A DNA stretch of 64,000 bases from JAKOWB01 sp038363005 (GTDB lineage Bacteria > Pseudomonadota > Alphaproteobacteria > Kiloniellales > JACOMY01). Of the stretch, positions 50,132 to 59,174 are shown piece by piece. The notes under the pieces are model-generated. The model ran no database searches, had not been told where the DNA came from, and saw nothing but the letters and a program-made list of their open reading frames with translations. A program made the translations under genes and the position numbers. The stretch's first letter is position 1. Every line of letters begins with the position of its first letter. The stretch lies in NCBI GenBank assembly GCA_038363005.1, contig JBBQBI010000023.1, positions 1-64,000 on the forward strand, given 5' to 3'.

Positions 50132-50602
50132 ATGCCCAGCCGCTTTGCCCTGATCGCCGTCCTGACCGCCGTGCTGGCTGTCCCCCTGGCCGGCTGCGCC
50201 AACCAGCCGCTGCCGGGCCAGAATCCGACGCCGGCGCGTAGCGCGCCGGCGGCCCCGCCGCCGACCGGCGCCAGCAGTGGCGGTGGCGGCACGACGACCT
50301 TCAGCACCGCGACCCCTGCTCCGGGTACCGGCGTCACCCTGCAGGACGAACAGGGCGGCACCACCCAGGAACCGAGCAACGAGGCGCGCCAGAAGGACGC
50401 CGAGGACTGCTACACCTACGCCCAGGCCTCGGTGGCGCGTGACATCCAGGTGCAGGACGACCGCTCGGCGATCTTCGACGAGTCCTCGAACAACCGGGAC
50501 GTCTATGCCTTCACCAACCGGCTGGACGAATATGGCAACCAGCAGCGCCGTGGCGAGCTCTACGACAACTGCATGACCGCCAAGGGCTACGGCGGCCAGT
50601 AG
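50132..50602 (+). CDS. Small outer-membrane-type lipoprotein, function unknown
   Basis: This 156-residue protein has a lipoprotein signal: hydrophobic stretch ALIAVLTAVLAVPLAGC with the lipid-carrying Cys22. The mature part begins ANQPLPGQNPTPARS, has a Pro/Gly/Ser/Thr-rich linker (about 30-85), and a soluble helical end (DAEDCYTYAQASVARD, YDNCMTAKGYGG) with two cysteines. The Y-x-x-CM-x-x-KGY ending is a motif I have seen in small lipoproteins of related bacteria without known function. The gene ends 12 bases before the cinA-like gene. In-frame codons upstream of 50132 are not expected to be used. Confidence 0.75.
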   Translation: MPSRFALIAVLTAVLAVPLAGCANQPLPGQNPTPARSAPAAPPPTGASSGGGGTTTFSTATPAPGTGVTLQDEQGGTTQEPSNEARQKDAEDCYTYAQASVARDIQVQDDRSAIFDESSNNRDVYAFTNRLDEYGNQQRRGELYDNCMTAKGYGGQ

Positions 50603-50614
50603 GCCCCAATCATC

Positions 50615-51358
50615 ATGAGCCAGCCCACCGCCGCCGTCCTGGTCATCGGCAACGAGATCCTGTCCGGGCGCACCCAGGATGCCAACATTGCCTACCTGGG
50701 CCAGGAGCTGTCGGCGCTCGGCATCCGCATGGTCGAGGCCCGGGTCATCCCCGATGTCGAGGCCACCATCGTCGCCACGGTGAATGAGCTGCGCGCGCGG
50801 GTGACCTACCTCTTCACCACCGGCGGCATCGGCCCGACGCACGACGACATCACCTCGGAATGCATCGCCAAGGCCTTCAGCGTGCCCTGGAGCCTGAATG
50901 CCGAGGCGCACCGCATCCTGTTCGAACACTACGGCGTGGAGAAGCTGAACGCCGCCCGCCTGCGCATGGCAACGACACCGGAAGGCGCGGTGCTGATCGA
51001 CAACCCGGTGTCCAAGGCACCGGGCTTCCAGATGGGCAATGTCTTTGTGCTGGCCGGCATTCCGAAGATCGCCCAGGCCATGTTCCAGAGCCTGAAGCAC
51101 CGCCTGGTCGGCGGCCCGGCGCTGGTCTCCGCCACGGTCACCGCCTTTGTGCCGGAAGGCACCATCGCCGCCGGCCTGGGCCAGGTGCAGGCCCAGTATC
51201 CCGACCTCGACGTCGGCAGCTATCCCTTCCAGCGCGAGGGCCGCTTCGGCACCCAGCTGGTGGTGCGCGGCACTGACAAGGCCGCGGTGCGCGCGGCGGC
51301 TGACGCCATCGGCAAGCTGGTCGAAGGGCTGGGCGAGGCCTTCCTGCTGGAGGGATAG
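50615..51358 (+). CDS. CinA/MoaB-type molybdopterin-binding domain protein
   Basis: This is a 247-residue protein. The domain starts AAVLVIGNEILSGRTQDAN and continues FTTGGIGPTHDDITSE, the GGxGxxxxD motif of the MoeA/CinA fold. APGFQMGNVFVLAGIP follows. The C-terminal NMN deamidase domain of full CinA is absent, so this is the single-domain form. Such proteins are annotated competence/damage-inducible protein A, but the true role is uncertain. ADP-ribose pyrophosphatase or cofactor handling have been described for some members. It is on the same strand as the lipoprotein. Confidence 0.88.
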   Translation: MSQPTAAVLVIGNEILSGRTQDANIAYLGQELSALGIRMVEARVIPDVEATIVATVNELRARVTYLFTTGGIGPTHDDITSECIAKAFSVPWSLNAEAHRILFEHYGVEKLNAARLRMATTPEGAVLIDNPVSKAPGFQMGNVFVLAGIPKIAQAMFQSLKHRLVGGPALVSATVTAFVPEGTIAAGLGQVQAQYPDLDVGSYPFQREGRFGTQLVVRGTDKAAVRAAADAIGKLVEGLGEAFLLEG

Positions 51359-51382
51359 GCCAGCGGTTCCCGCCAGCGCATC

Positions 51383-51826
51383 CTAGCGACAGACCGGCGC
51401 GGCCGGCGCGTCAGGATTTGCCTTGCCGAGCAGCACCGGGCCGCGGTGCCACGCCAAGCGACCCAGCAGATAGCTCACTTCCAGGTTGGCGTAGCGGTCG
51501 TGGCTGTCCCGCACCCTGCCGCGTTTGCCGAACAGCGCATCGGCCTCGTCGAAGAACAGCAGGGCGCCACGCCGCCCAGCCTCGGCCAAGACGAGGCGCA
51601 GCTGCCGTTCGGTGTCGCCGGCGTAGCGGCTGACCAGCTGGCCCAGGTCGATGGCCAGCAGATCGCGGCGCTGCGCCGCCGCAATGGCCAGCGCGGTATC
51701 GAAGCGCGCACTGGCGCTGCCACCGGCCAGCGTGAGGCGCGGCCGCAGACGGCGGTCCAGCCGCCGTGCCAGCCGGCGCAGCGGCAAGGGGGCCAGGCCC
51801 GGCTGGACAGTGATCTGCTGGTACAT
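51383..51826 (-). CDS. Degenerate, truncated AAA+ ATPase-like protein
   Basis: This is a 147-residue protein. Residues 63-133 closely follow the AAA+ ATPases of the form VSRYAGDTERQLRLVLAEA, FFDEADALFGKRGRVRDS and HDRYANLEVSYLLGRL, with a perfect Walker B. The Walker A region is ruined: residues 35-42 read GGSASARF where GPSGTGKT is expected, losing the Lys and Thr. The C-terminal part with sensor and arginine-finger residues is missing. The protein stops at PAAPVCR shortly after the sensor-1 strand. It could be a decayed gene or a non-ATPase regulatory subunit. The start has no strong ribosome site. Confidence 0.6.
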   Translation of the reverse strand: MYQQITVQPGLAPLPLRRLARRLDRRLRPRLTLAGGSASARFDTALAIAAAQRRDLLAIDLGQLVSRYAGDTERQLRLVLAEAGRRGALLFFDEADALFGKRGRVRDSHDRYANLEVSYLLGRLAWHRGPVLLGKANPDAPAAPVCR

Positions 51827-51968
51827 GCCGCAGTCTAGGCATCCATCCCGCGGGCGGCCAAGCCGCGCGCTGCCATGTGCAGGGCGCGGGGGGCTGCTCC
51901 GTCATGGCGCTTCCAGTGGCCAGCGATGACGGCGATCCTTTTTCGCAGTTGCGAAAGAAGGGGAGGCG

Positions 51969-52856
51969 ATGCGGCAGAGCATCGGGATCTGGTCGGCCGC
52001 GCTGTCAAGCGCGCTAGGCGGCAGCGCCATCGCGGCCACCCGGCTGCTCGGCGGCGGTGTCGCGCCCGAGCTGTTGGGGGCTCTGCGCTTCGGTATCGCC
52101 GGCCTGCTGCTGCTTCCCGTCATGCTGCTGCTGGTGCGCCGGCGTCTGCACGGCCGCGACCTGCTGGCCACGGTCGTGCTGGGTGGCATCGCCTTCGGCT
52201 TCTTTCCGGTGATCTACAACAGCGCCATCAGCATGACCACGGCGTCGCGCGCCGCCATGGCGATCTGCACCATGCCGCTGATGACCATGCTGCTGGCGGC
52301 GGCGCTGAAGCTGGAGGTGCTGACCCTGCGCCGCTCGATGGGGGTGGTGCTGGCCATGGCCGGTGTCGCCATCGCACTGCTCGGCGGCCTGGACCATGCC
52401 CCGCCGAAGGCCTGGCGCGGCGACCTGCTGATGCTTGGCGGCGCCTTCGTCATGGCGTTTTTCAACGTGCGCTCGCGCAGCGTCATCCCGCGTGTCGGAG
52501 TGCTGGGCTTCACCTGCGGCGCCATGCTGGCAGGCAGTGCCGCCCTGCTGGTGGTCTCGGCGCTCAGCGGCGCCCTGTCCAATTTGCCCGACATCACTTC
52601 GCAGAGCTGGATGTTGATCGTCTACCTCGGACTCTTCGGCGGTGTGGCCGCGATGCTGCTCTGGTCCTTCGGGCTAAGGCACGCGCCGGTCACGGTCGTC
52701 GCCGTGTCGGTGACCATTTCGCCGCTTAGCGCCTCGGTGCTGGCGTCGCTGCTGCTGGACGAGCCGCTGGGCCTGGCGTTGGGGCTGGGGCTCTGCGCCG
52801 TCGCGGTCGGCATCTGGCTGGCCAGCGTTCCGGCGCGGCTGCGCGTGCCGGTCTGA
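51969..52856 (+). CDS. EamA/DMT-family transporter (tandem copy 1)
   Basis: This 295-residue inner-membrane protein has about ten hydrophobic segments in two repeats. It begins WSAALSSALGGSAIAATRL and includes LGALRFGIAGLLLLPV, MTTASRAAMAICTMPLMTML and LIVYLGLFGGVAAMLLWSFG. A gene seven bases downstream encodes a paralogue with the same layout (ALRFG/TLRFG, SRAAMAICTMP/PRAALAMSTMP). AAGGGGAGG lies upstream of the ATG. Probable exporter of an amino acid or other small metabolite. The substrate is not assignable. Confidence 0.88.
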   Translation: MRQSIGIWSAALSSALGGSAIAATRLLGGGVAPELLGALRFGIAGLLLLPVMLLLVRRRLHGRDLLATVVLGGIAFGFFPVIYNSAISMTTASRAAMAICTMPLMTMLLAAALKLEVLTLRRSMGVVLAMAGVAIALLGGLDHAPPKAWRGDLLMLGGAFVMAFFNVRSRSVIPRVGVLGFTCGAMLAGSAALLVVSALSGALSNLPDITSQSWMLIVYLGLFGGVAAMLLWSFGLRHAPVTVVAVSVTISPLSASVLASLLLDEPLGLALGLGLCAVAVGIWLASVPARLRVPV

Positions 52857-52863
52857 GGCAGCC

Positions 52864-53748
52864 ATGCAGCGCTGGGGCGTGCTGGCGGCGATCCTGTCCT
52901 CAACCCTCGGCGGCACCACTATTGTCGCCACGCGCTACCTGGCCGGATCCGTCAGCCCGGAGATGCTGGGAACGCTGCGCTTCGGGATGGCCGGCTTCCT
53001 GATGCTGCCGCTGGCAATGCGTCAGAGCCGGGCCAGGCTGGCGCCGCGCGAACTCGCCCGGCTGATCGCGCTGGGCCTGCTGTGTTTCACCGCGCAGCCG
53101 CTGCTGTTCAACACCTCGCTGCTCTACACCACGGCGCCGCGTGCCGCGCTGGCCATGTCGACCATGCCGCTGCTGACCATGCTGCTGGCGGCGGCGGTCG
53201 GGGTCGAGCGCCTGACGCTGCGGCGCAGCTTCGGGGTGCTGCTGGCCATGGGCGGCGTGGCGCTGGCGCTGCTCGCCGGATTGAGCAGCGCGCCGCCGGA
53301 CGCCTGGCTGGGCGACCTGATCATGCTGGGCAGCGCCAGTGCCATGGCGATCTTCAACATCGCCTGCCGGCCGCTGGTGGGGAAGGTGGGCGTGGCGCCC
53401 TTCACCTCCAGCTGCATGCTGCTGGGCGTCCTGGTGATGGAGGTGCTGGCCGGCAGCGGCGGCGGCTTCGCCCTGCTGGCTGGCTTCAGCAGCGACACCT
53501 GGACGGCCATTGTCTACCTCGGTGTCGTCGGCGGCGTCGGCACTTTCCTGCTCTGGTCCTTCGCCCTGAAGCACGCGTCGCCGACGCTGGTCACGGTGTC
53601 GGTCACGCTAAACCCGGTGGTCGCCTCGCTGGCCGGCGTGTTCTGGCTGGACGAGCCTGTGGGTCCGGAGCAACTGGTCGGCTTGGTGGCTGTCGGCTGC
53701 GGCATCTGGCTCACGGCTTCGCGCGGCAGAGTGCGCATGCCGGCTTGA
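52864..53748 (+). CDS. EamA/DMT-family transporter (tandem copy 2)
   Basis: This 294-residue paralogue of the preceding protein has matching segments LSSTLGGTTIVATRYLAG, LGTLRFGMAGFLMLPLA, TTAPRAALAMSTMPLLTML and IVYLGVVGGVGTFLLWSFA. The seven-base gap implies one transcript. Both may form a hetero-dimeric permease, or one copy may be a recent duplicate with a shifted substrate. It ends just before the boxC promoter, so it is the last gene before the aromatic cluster and has no clear role in it. Uptake or export of an aromatic acid would be a guess. Confidence 0.88.
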   Translation: MQRWGVLAAILSSTLGGTTIVATRYLAGSVSPEMLGTLRFGMAGFLMLPLAMRQSRARLAPRELARLIALGLLCFTAQPLLFNTSLLYTTAPRAALAMSTMPLLTMLLAAAVGVERLTLRRSFGVLLAMGGVALALLAGLSSAPPDAWLGDLIMLGSASAMAIFNIACRPLVGKVGVAPFTSSCMLLGVLVMEVLAGSGGGFALLAGFSSDTWTAIVYLGVVGGVGTFLLWSFALKHASPTLVTVSVTLNPVVASLAGVFWLDEPVGPEQLVGLVAVGCGIWLTASRGRVRMPA

Positions 53749-53751
53749 GAA

Positions 53752-53802
53752 TGCATTTTAATGCATGTTTAACCTTGCGCGAGAGAAAACATGCACTATA
53801 CT
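53752..53802 (+). promoter_or_regulatory. Probable boxC promoter with BoxR/BzdR-like operator
   Basis: TGCA-N6-TGCA occurs at 53752-53765, and another TGCA at 53792-53795. This spacing is what has been reported for BzdR/BoxR operators. Downstream, TTGCGC (53775-53780) and TATACT (53797-53802), 16 bases apart, could be the -35 and -10 of a promoter for boxC. No regulator gene of this family lies in the window, so the regulator would be elsewhere. Confidence 0.55.
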
Positions 53803-53851
53803 TCCTATTACTGAGCCGGCGTCCAAGCCGTGCCGTGCTGGGGATCTGGCC

Positions 53852-55495
53852 ATGTTCTTCTTCGACCGCGCGCCCGACAGCTACAAGCACTGGAAGCTCT
53901 CCTTCGACGGGTCCGTCGCCACTTTGGCGCTGGACGTCGACGAGACCGCCGGTTTGGTCCCCGGCTACGCGCTGAAGCTCAATTCCTACGACCTCGGCGT
54001 CGACATGGAGCTGCACGACGCGCTGCAGCGCATCCGCTTCGAGCATCCGGAGGTCGGCGCCGTGATGCTGACCTCGGCCAAGGAGCGCATGTTCTGCGCC
54101 GGTGCCAACATCTACATGCTGGGCCAATCGAGCCATGCCTGGAAGGTGAACTTCTGCAAGTTCACCAACGAGACGCGCAACGGCATCGAGGATGCCTCGG
54201 CCAACTCGGGCCTCAAGTTCCTGGCAGCGGTGAACGGCACCTGCGCCGGTGGCGGCTACGAAGTGGCTCTGGCCTGTGACGAGATCTGGCTGGTCGACGA
54301 TCGCAGCTCGGTGGTCAGCCTGCCCGAGGTGCCGCTGCTGGGCGTGCTGCCGGGCACCGGCGGCCTGACCCGCGTAGTCGACAAGCGCAAGGTACGCCGC
54401 GACCTGGCCGACATCTTCTGCACCAACGCCGATGGGCTGCGCGCCGACCGGGCCAAGGAATGGGGCCTGATCGACGCCGCGGCGCCGCCGTCGGAGTTCA
54501 AGGCCAAGACCCGGGCACGGGCGCAGGAACTGGCGGCGGCGAGTGACCGGCCGAAGGATGCCAAGGGCGTCGCCCTGCCGCCGTTGGAACGCCACGTCGC
54601 CGGGCAGCGCATCGACTATCCCTGGGTCGCTGTCGAGATCGACCCGGCCGGCCGCGTTGCCACCATCACCGTGACAGCGCCGGACTCTCCGCCGGCCGCT
54701 ACGCCCGCGGCCATCCTGGCCGCCGGCGCCGACTGGTGGCCGCTGGCCATGGCGCGGCAGCTCGACGACGCCATCCTGACCCTGCGGCTGAACTACCTCG
54801 ACGTCGGCCTCTGGCTGCTGCAGACGCGCGGCCCGGCGGCCTCGGTCCTGGCCGCCGACGCGGCGCTGGAGGCGCACGCCGGCAACTGGTTCGTGCGCGA
54901 GGTGCGCGGCATGCTGCGGCGGACCTTGGCGCGCCTCGATGTCTCGGCGCGCAGCCTCTTCGCCGTGGTCGACCAGGACTCCTGCTTCGCCGGCACCTTG
55001 GCCGAGCTGCTACTTGCGGCCGATCGCTCCTACATGCTGGACAACAGCGCCGAGGGCGGCAACGAGCAGCCGCGCGTGACGCTCTCGACCGCCAACTTCG
55101 GGGGCTATCCCACCGTGGCCGGACGCAGCCGCCTGGTCGGCCGCTTCAATGACGTGGCCAAGGCCGAAGCGCTGCGGCCGCTGATCGGCCAGGCACTGGG
55201 TGTCGAGGCAGCGCGCGACGCCGGCTTGGTGACGCTGACCCCCGACGAGCTGGACTGGGAAGACGAACTGCGCCTGGGTATTGAGGAGCGCGCCAGCCTG
55301 TCGCCCGACGCGCTGACCGGCCTGGAGGCAAACCTTCGCTTCGCCGGGCCCGAGACGCTGGAGAGCAAGATCTTCAGCCGCCTCTCGGCCTGGCAGAACT
55401 GGATCTTCATTCGCCCCAACGCGGTTGGCGAACAGGGCGCGCTGAAGCGCTTCGGCAGCGGCAGCAAGGCGAACTTCGATTGGCAGAGGGTTTAA
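53852..55495 (+). CDS. boxC: 2,3-Epoxybenzoyl-CoA dihydrolase BoxC
   Basis: This 547-residue enzyme opens the 2,3-epoxybenzoyl-CoA ring by hydrolysis, releasing formate and 3,4-dehydroadipyl-CoA semialdehyde. The crotonase-fold half has LTSAKERMFCAGANIYMLG, NGTCAGGGYEVALACDEIWL and PLLGVLPGTGGLTRVVDKR. The second half (WWPLAMARQLDDAILTLRL, DQDSCFAGTLAELLLAADRSY, NFGGYPTVAGRSRLVGRFND) is specific to BoxC. The ATG at 53852 starts FFFDRAPDSYKHWKL, the normal N terminus. It is four bases upstream of boxB in the same operon, behind a TGCA-type operator. Confidence 0.94.
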   Translation: MFFFDRAPDSYKHWKLSFDGSVATLALDVDETAGLVPGYALKLNSYDLGVDMELHDALQRIRFEHPEVGAVMLTSAKERMFCAGANIYMLGQSSHAWKVNFCKFTNETRNGIEDASANSGLKFLAAVNGTCAGGGYEVALACDEIWLVDDRSSVVSLPEVPLLGVLPGTGGLTRVVDKRKVRRDLADIFCTNADGLRADRAKEWGLIDAAAPPSEFKAKTRARAQELAAASDRPKDAKGVALPPLERHVAGQRIDYPWVAVEIDPAGRVATITVTAPDSPPAATPAAILAAGADWWPLAMARQLDDAILTLRLNYLDVGLWLLQTRGPAASVLAADAALEAHAGNWFVREVRGMLRRTLARLDVSARSLFAVVDQDSCFAGTLAELLLAADRSYMLDNSAEGGNEQPRVTLSTANFGGYPTVAGRSRLVGRFNDVAKAEALRPLIGQALGVEAARDAGLVTLTPDELDWEDELRLGIEERASLSPDALTGLEANLRFAGPETLESKIFSRLSAWQNWIFIRPNAVGEQGALKRFGSGSKANFDWQRV

Positions 55496-55499
55496 GCCC

Positions 55500-56923
<1,424 letters not shown>

Positions 56924-56927
<4 letters not shown>

Positions 56928-58171
56928 ACACTCCGCTCAAGGTCGCGGTCGTCGGCGCCGGCCCGGCCGGGCTCTATGCCGTCGAGCGCCTGGCGAAACA
57001 GCCGGGGGTCGAGATCGATCTGATCGAGCGGCTGGTCACGCCCTTTGGCCTGGTGCGCTATGGCGTCGCCGCCGACCACCAGTCGACCAAGGGCGTGGCG
57101 CGCACCCTGGCGCGGCCGCTGGACAAGGGGCAGGCGGCCTTTCACGGCGGCGTGACGCTGGGCGAGACAGTCTCGCTGGCCGAGCTGCGTGAGCTCTATG
57201 ACGCGGTGGTGCTGGCGACCGGCGCCGGGGTGGATCGCCGGCTTGATGTTCCTGGTGAGCATCTGCCGGGCGTCGTCGGCTCCGGCCGTTTCGTCGGCTG
57301 GCTGAACGCGCACCCTGATCATCTCGAGCGCCCGATCCCGTCGCGGCCGGTGCGTCAAGTCGTGGTGGTGGGCGCCGGCAACGTCGCCATCGACGTCGCC
57401 CGCATTCTGGCCAAGACGCCTGAAGAATTGGTGGCCAGTGACCTCGATCCCGAGATCGCGGCGGAGCTTGCGTCCTGGCCGCTGGAGCGCGTGACCTTCC
57501 TGATCCGGCGTGGGCCGGAGGAGATGCGCTTCACCCCGCCGGAGCTGGAAGAGCTCGGCAAGCTGGCGCGGGCGCAGCCGTTGGTGTCGGCGAACGATCT
57601 GCCGGCAGCGCAGGGAGAGGAGCCCAAGACCCTGACGCTGCTGCGCCGCTGGACTGGCGCCGCCGCGCGGCCGGTGAGCATCGCCTTTCGCTTTCATGCG
57701 GTGCCGGCCGCCTTCGAGGGCGACGGCGCACTGGAAGCGGTACGCCTGGCCGACGGCACTCGCCTGCCGGCCGACCTTGCTGTCACTTGCATCGGTTACG
57801 GCTGTGCGCCTCTGGCGGGCCTGCCGCTGGTCGAGGGGCGCCTGGCCAGGGCCGAAGGCGCGCTGCAGCCGGGGCTCTACGTCGTCGGCTGGGCGGGGCG
57901 CGGGCCGAGCGGCACGATCCCGACCAATCGCACGGAATCGCATCGCGTGGCCGAGGCGCTGCTGGCTGAGGTGGAGCCGGCCGGCAAGCCCGGCCGCGCG
58001 GGACTGTTGGCATTGATAAAGGCGCGCGGCGCGACGCCGGTGGACTGGGCCGGCTGGCAGGCCATCGAAGCGGCGGAGAAAGCGGCGGCTGTGGCACCAG
58101 CGCCCAGGCGCAAGCTGCGCGTGGGTTTCCCTCTCCCGCTTGTGGCGGGAGAAGGTGGCGAACGGCAGTGA
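56924..58171 (+). CDS. Adrenodoxin-reductase-type NADPH:ferredoxin reductase, possible BoxB electron donor
   Basis: This 415-residue FAD/NADPH enzyme has a GTG start in the GTGA overlap with boxB. The FAD fold is KVAVVGAGPAGLYAVERLA. LVRYGVAADHQSTKGVART, VVVVGAGNVAIDVARIL (NADPH site), RRGPEEMRFTPPELEEL and GPSGTIPTNRTESHRVAEA are diagnostic of the adrenodoxin reductase/FprA family. BoxA differs: it has two 4Fe-4S clusters and a plant-type reductase domain. This protein would need a separate ferredoxin, and none is visible. The last 14 or so residues are encoded by a palindromic repeat, which supplies the stop. Confidence 0.88.
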
Positions 58172-58260
58172 GCCGGGTGAGGGCGCTTGGTGCGAGTCTC
58201 GACACCTGCACCAACCGACCGCCCTCACCCCGACCCTCTCCCGCCAGAAGCGGGAGAGGG
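58129..58260. repeat. CCCTCTCCC-type palindromic repeat, copy 3
   Basis: CCCTCTCCCGC (58129-58139) faces GCGGGAGAAGG (58145-58155), one mismatch. CCCTCTCCCGC (58234-58244) pairs perfectly with GCGGGAGAGGG (58250-58260). GGGTGAGGGC (58175-58184) pairs with GCCCTCACCC (58221-58230). It starts inside the reductase gene and supplies its stop. It lies between convergent genes. Confidence 0.88.
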
Positions 58261-58287
58261 AGGACTGCGCCGTCGCCGCCTGATCCC

Positions 58288-59079
58288 TCACCGCTTCCCG
58301 GTGAACTTCGCAGGGCGCTTCTCCAGGAAGGCGGCGACGCCCTCGCGATAGTCCGGCGTCCGCCCGGCCGCACCCTGCAGGTCGCGCTCGAGACCGAGCT
58401 GGGCATCCAGGTCGTTGCCACCGCTGGCCTCCAGCGCCTGCTTGGTCAGCGCCAGGGCGACCGGCGGCAGGGCGGCCAGCTTCTGGCAAAGCGCCCTGGC
58501 GGTGAGCAGCAACTCGCCATCGTCGAGGACCTGCCAGATCATGCCCCAGTCGGCCGCCTGCTCGCCGGTCACCGGCTCGGCCAGCAGCAGCAGCGCGCGG
58601 GCGCGCGCCGCGCCGACCAGGCGGGGCAGGGTCCAGGTGCCGCCGGCATCGGGAATCAGCCCGATCCTGGTGGTGGACTGCACGAAACGCGCCGCGCGAC
58701 CGGCCACGACGATGTCGCAGGCCAGTGCCAGGTTGGCGCCGGCACCGGCGGCGACGCCATTGACCGCGCAGACCACCGGCTTGGGCAGCGTGCGCAGGGC
58801 ACGTACCAGCGGGTTATAGAGGCTCTGCACCGAGCGACTGAGGTCCGGCACCTGGCCAGGCTCGAAGCGCCGCGCCGCCAGGTCCTGCCCGGCGCAGAAC
58901 GCACGGCCGGCGCCGGTCAGCAGCACCGCACGACAGGACTCGTCGTCCCCCGCCGCCTGCAGCGCCGCGCGCAGCAGGCGATGCAGTTCCTCGGTGAAGG
59001 CGTTGAGGCGGTCGGGGCGGTTCAGCGTCAGGACGTGGTAGCCCTCGGCGCGCTCGATCAGCAGCGGTGCGTCGGTCAT
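58288..59079 (-). CDS. Enoyl-CoA hydratase/isomerase family, PaaG-like
   Basis: This 263-residue crotonase has oxyanion-hole motifs GRAFCAGQDLAARRF (59-72) and GVAAGAGANLALACD (108-122). GLIPDAGGTWTLPRLVG (140-156) has Asp144 where PaaG has its catalytic aspartate. In the phenylacetate pathway PaaG opens a ring-epoxide CoA ester and shifts double bonds. A box-pathway equivalent that isomerises dehydroadipyl-CoA is plausible here because the gene lies between boxB and a fused hydratase/dehydrogenase. It is on the opposite strand from both. A general enoyl-CoA hydratase is the alternative. Confidence 0.85.
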   Translation of the reverse strand: MTDAPLLIERAEGYHVLTLNRPDRLNAFTEELHRLLRAALQAAGDDESCRAVLLTGAGRAFCAGQDLAARRFEPGQVPDLSRSVQSLYNPLVRALRTLPKPVVCAVNGVAAGAGANLALACDIVVAGRAARFVQSTTRIGLIPDAGGTWTLPRLVGAARARALLLLAEPVTGEQAADWGMIWQVLDDGELLLTARALCQKLAALPPVALALTKQALEASGGNDLDAQLGLERDLQGAAGRTPDYREGVAAFLEKRPAKFTGKR

Positions 59080-59174
59080 GAAGCTTCCTTGCGGCTCCTC
59101 GGCGGCTGCGCCGCCTGCGGCCGGGATGACGGTTTGTGCTATGTGAGCGGCAGCCTAGCAGGAGCCATCGCAGA

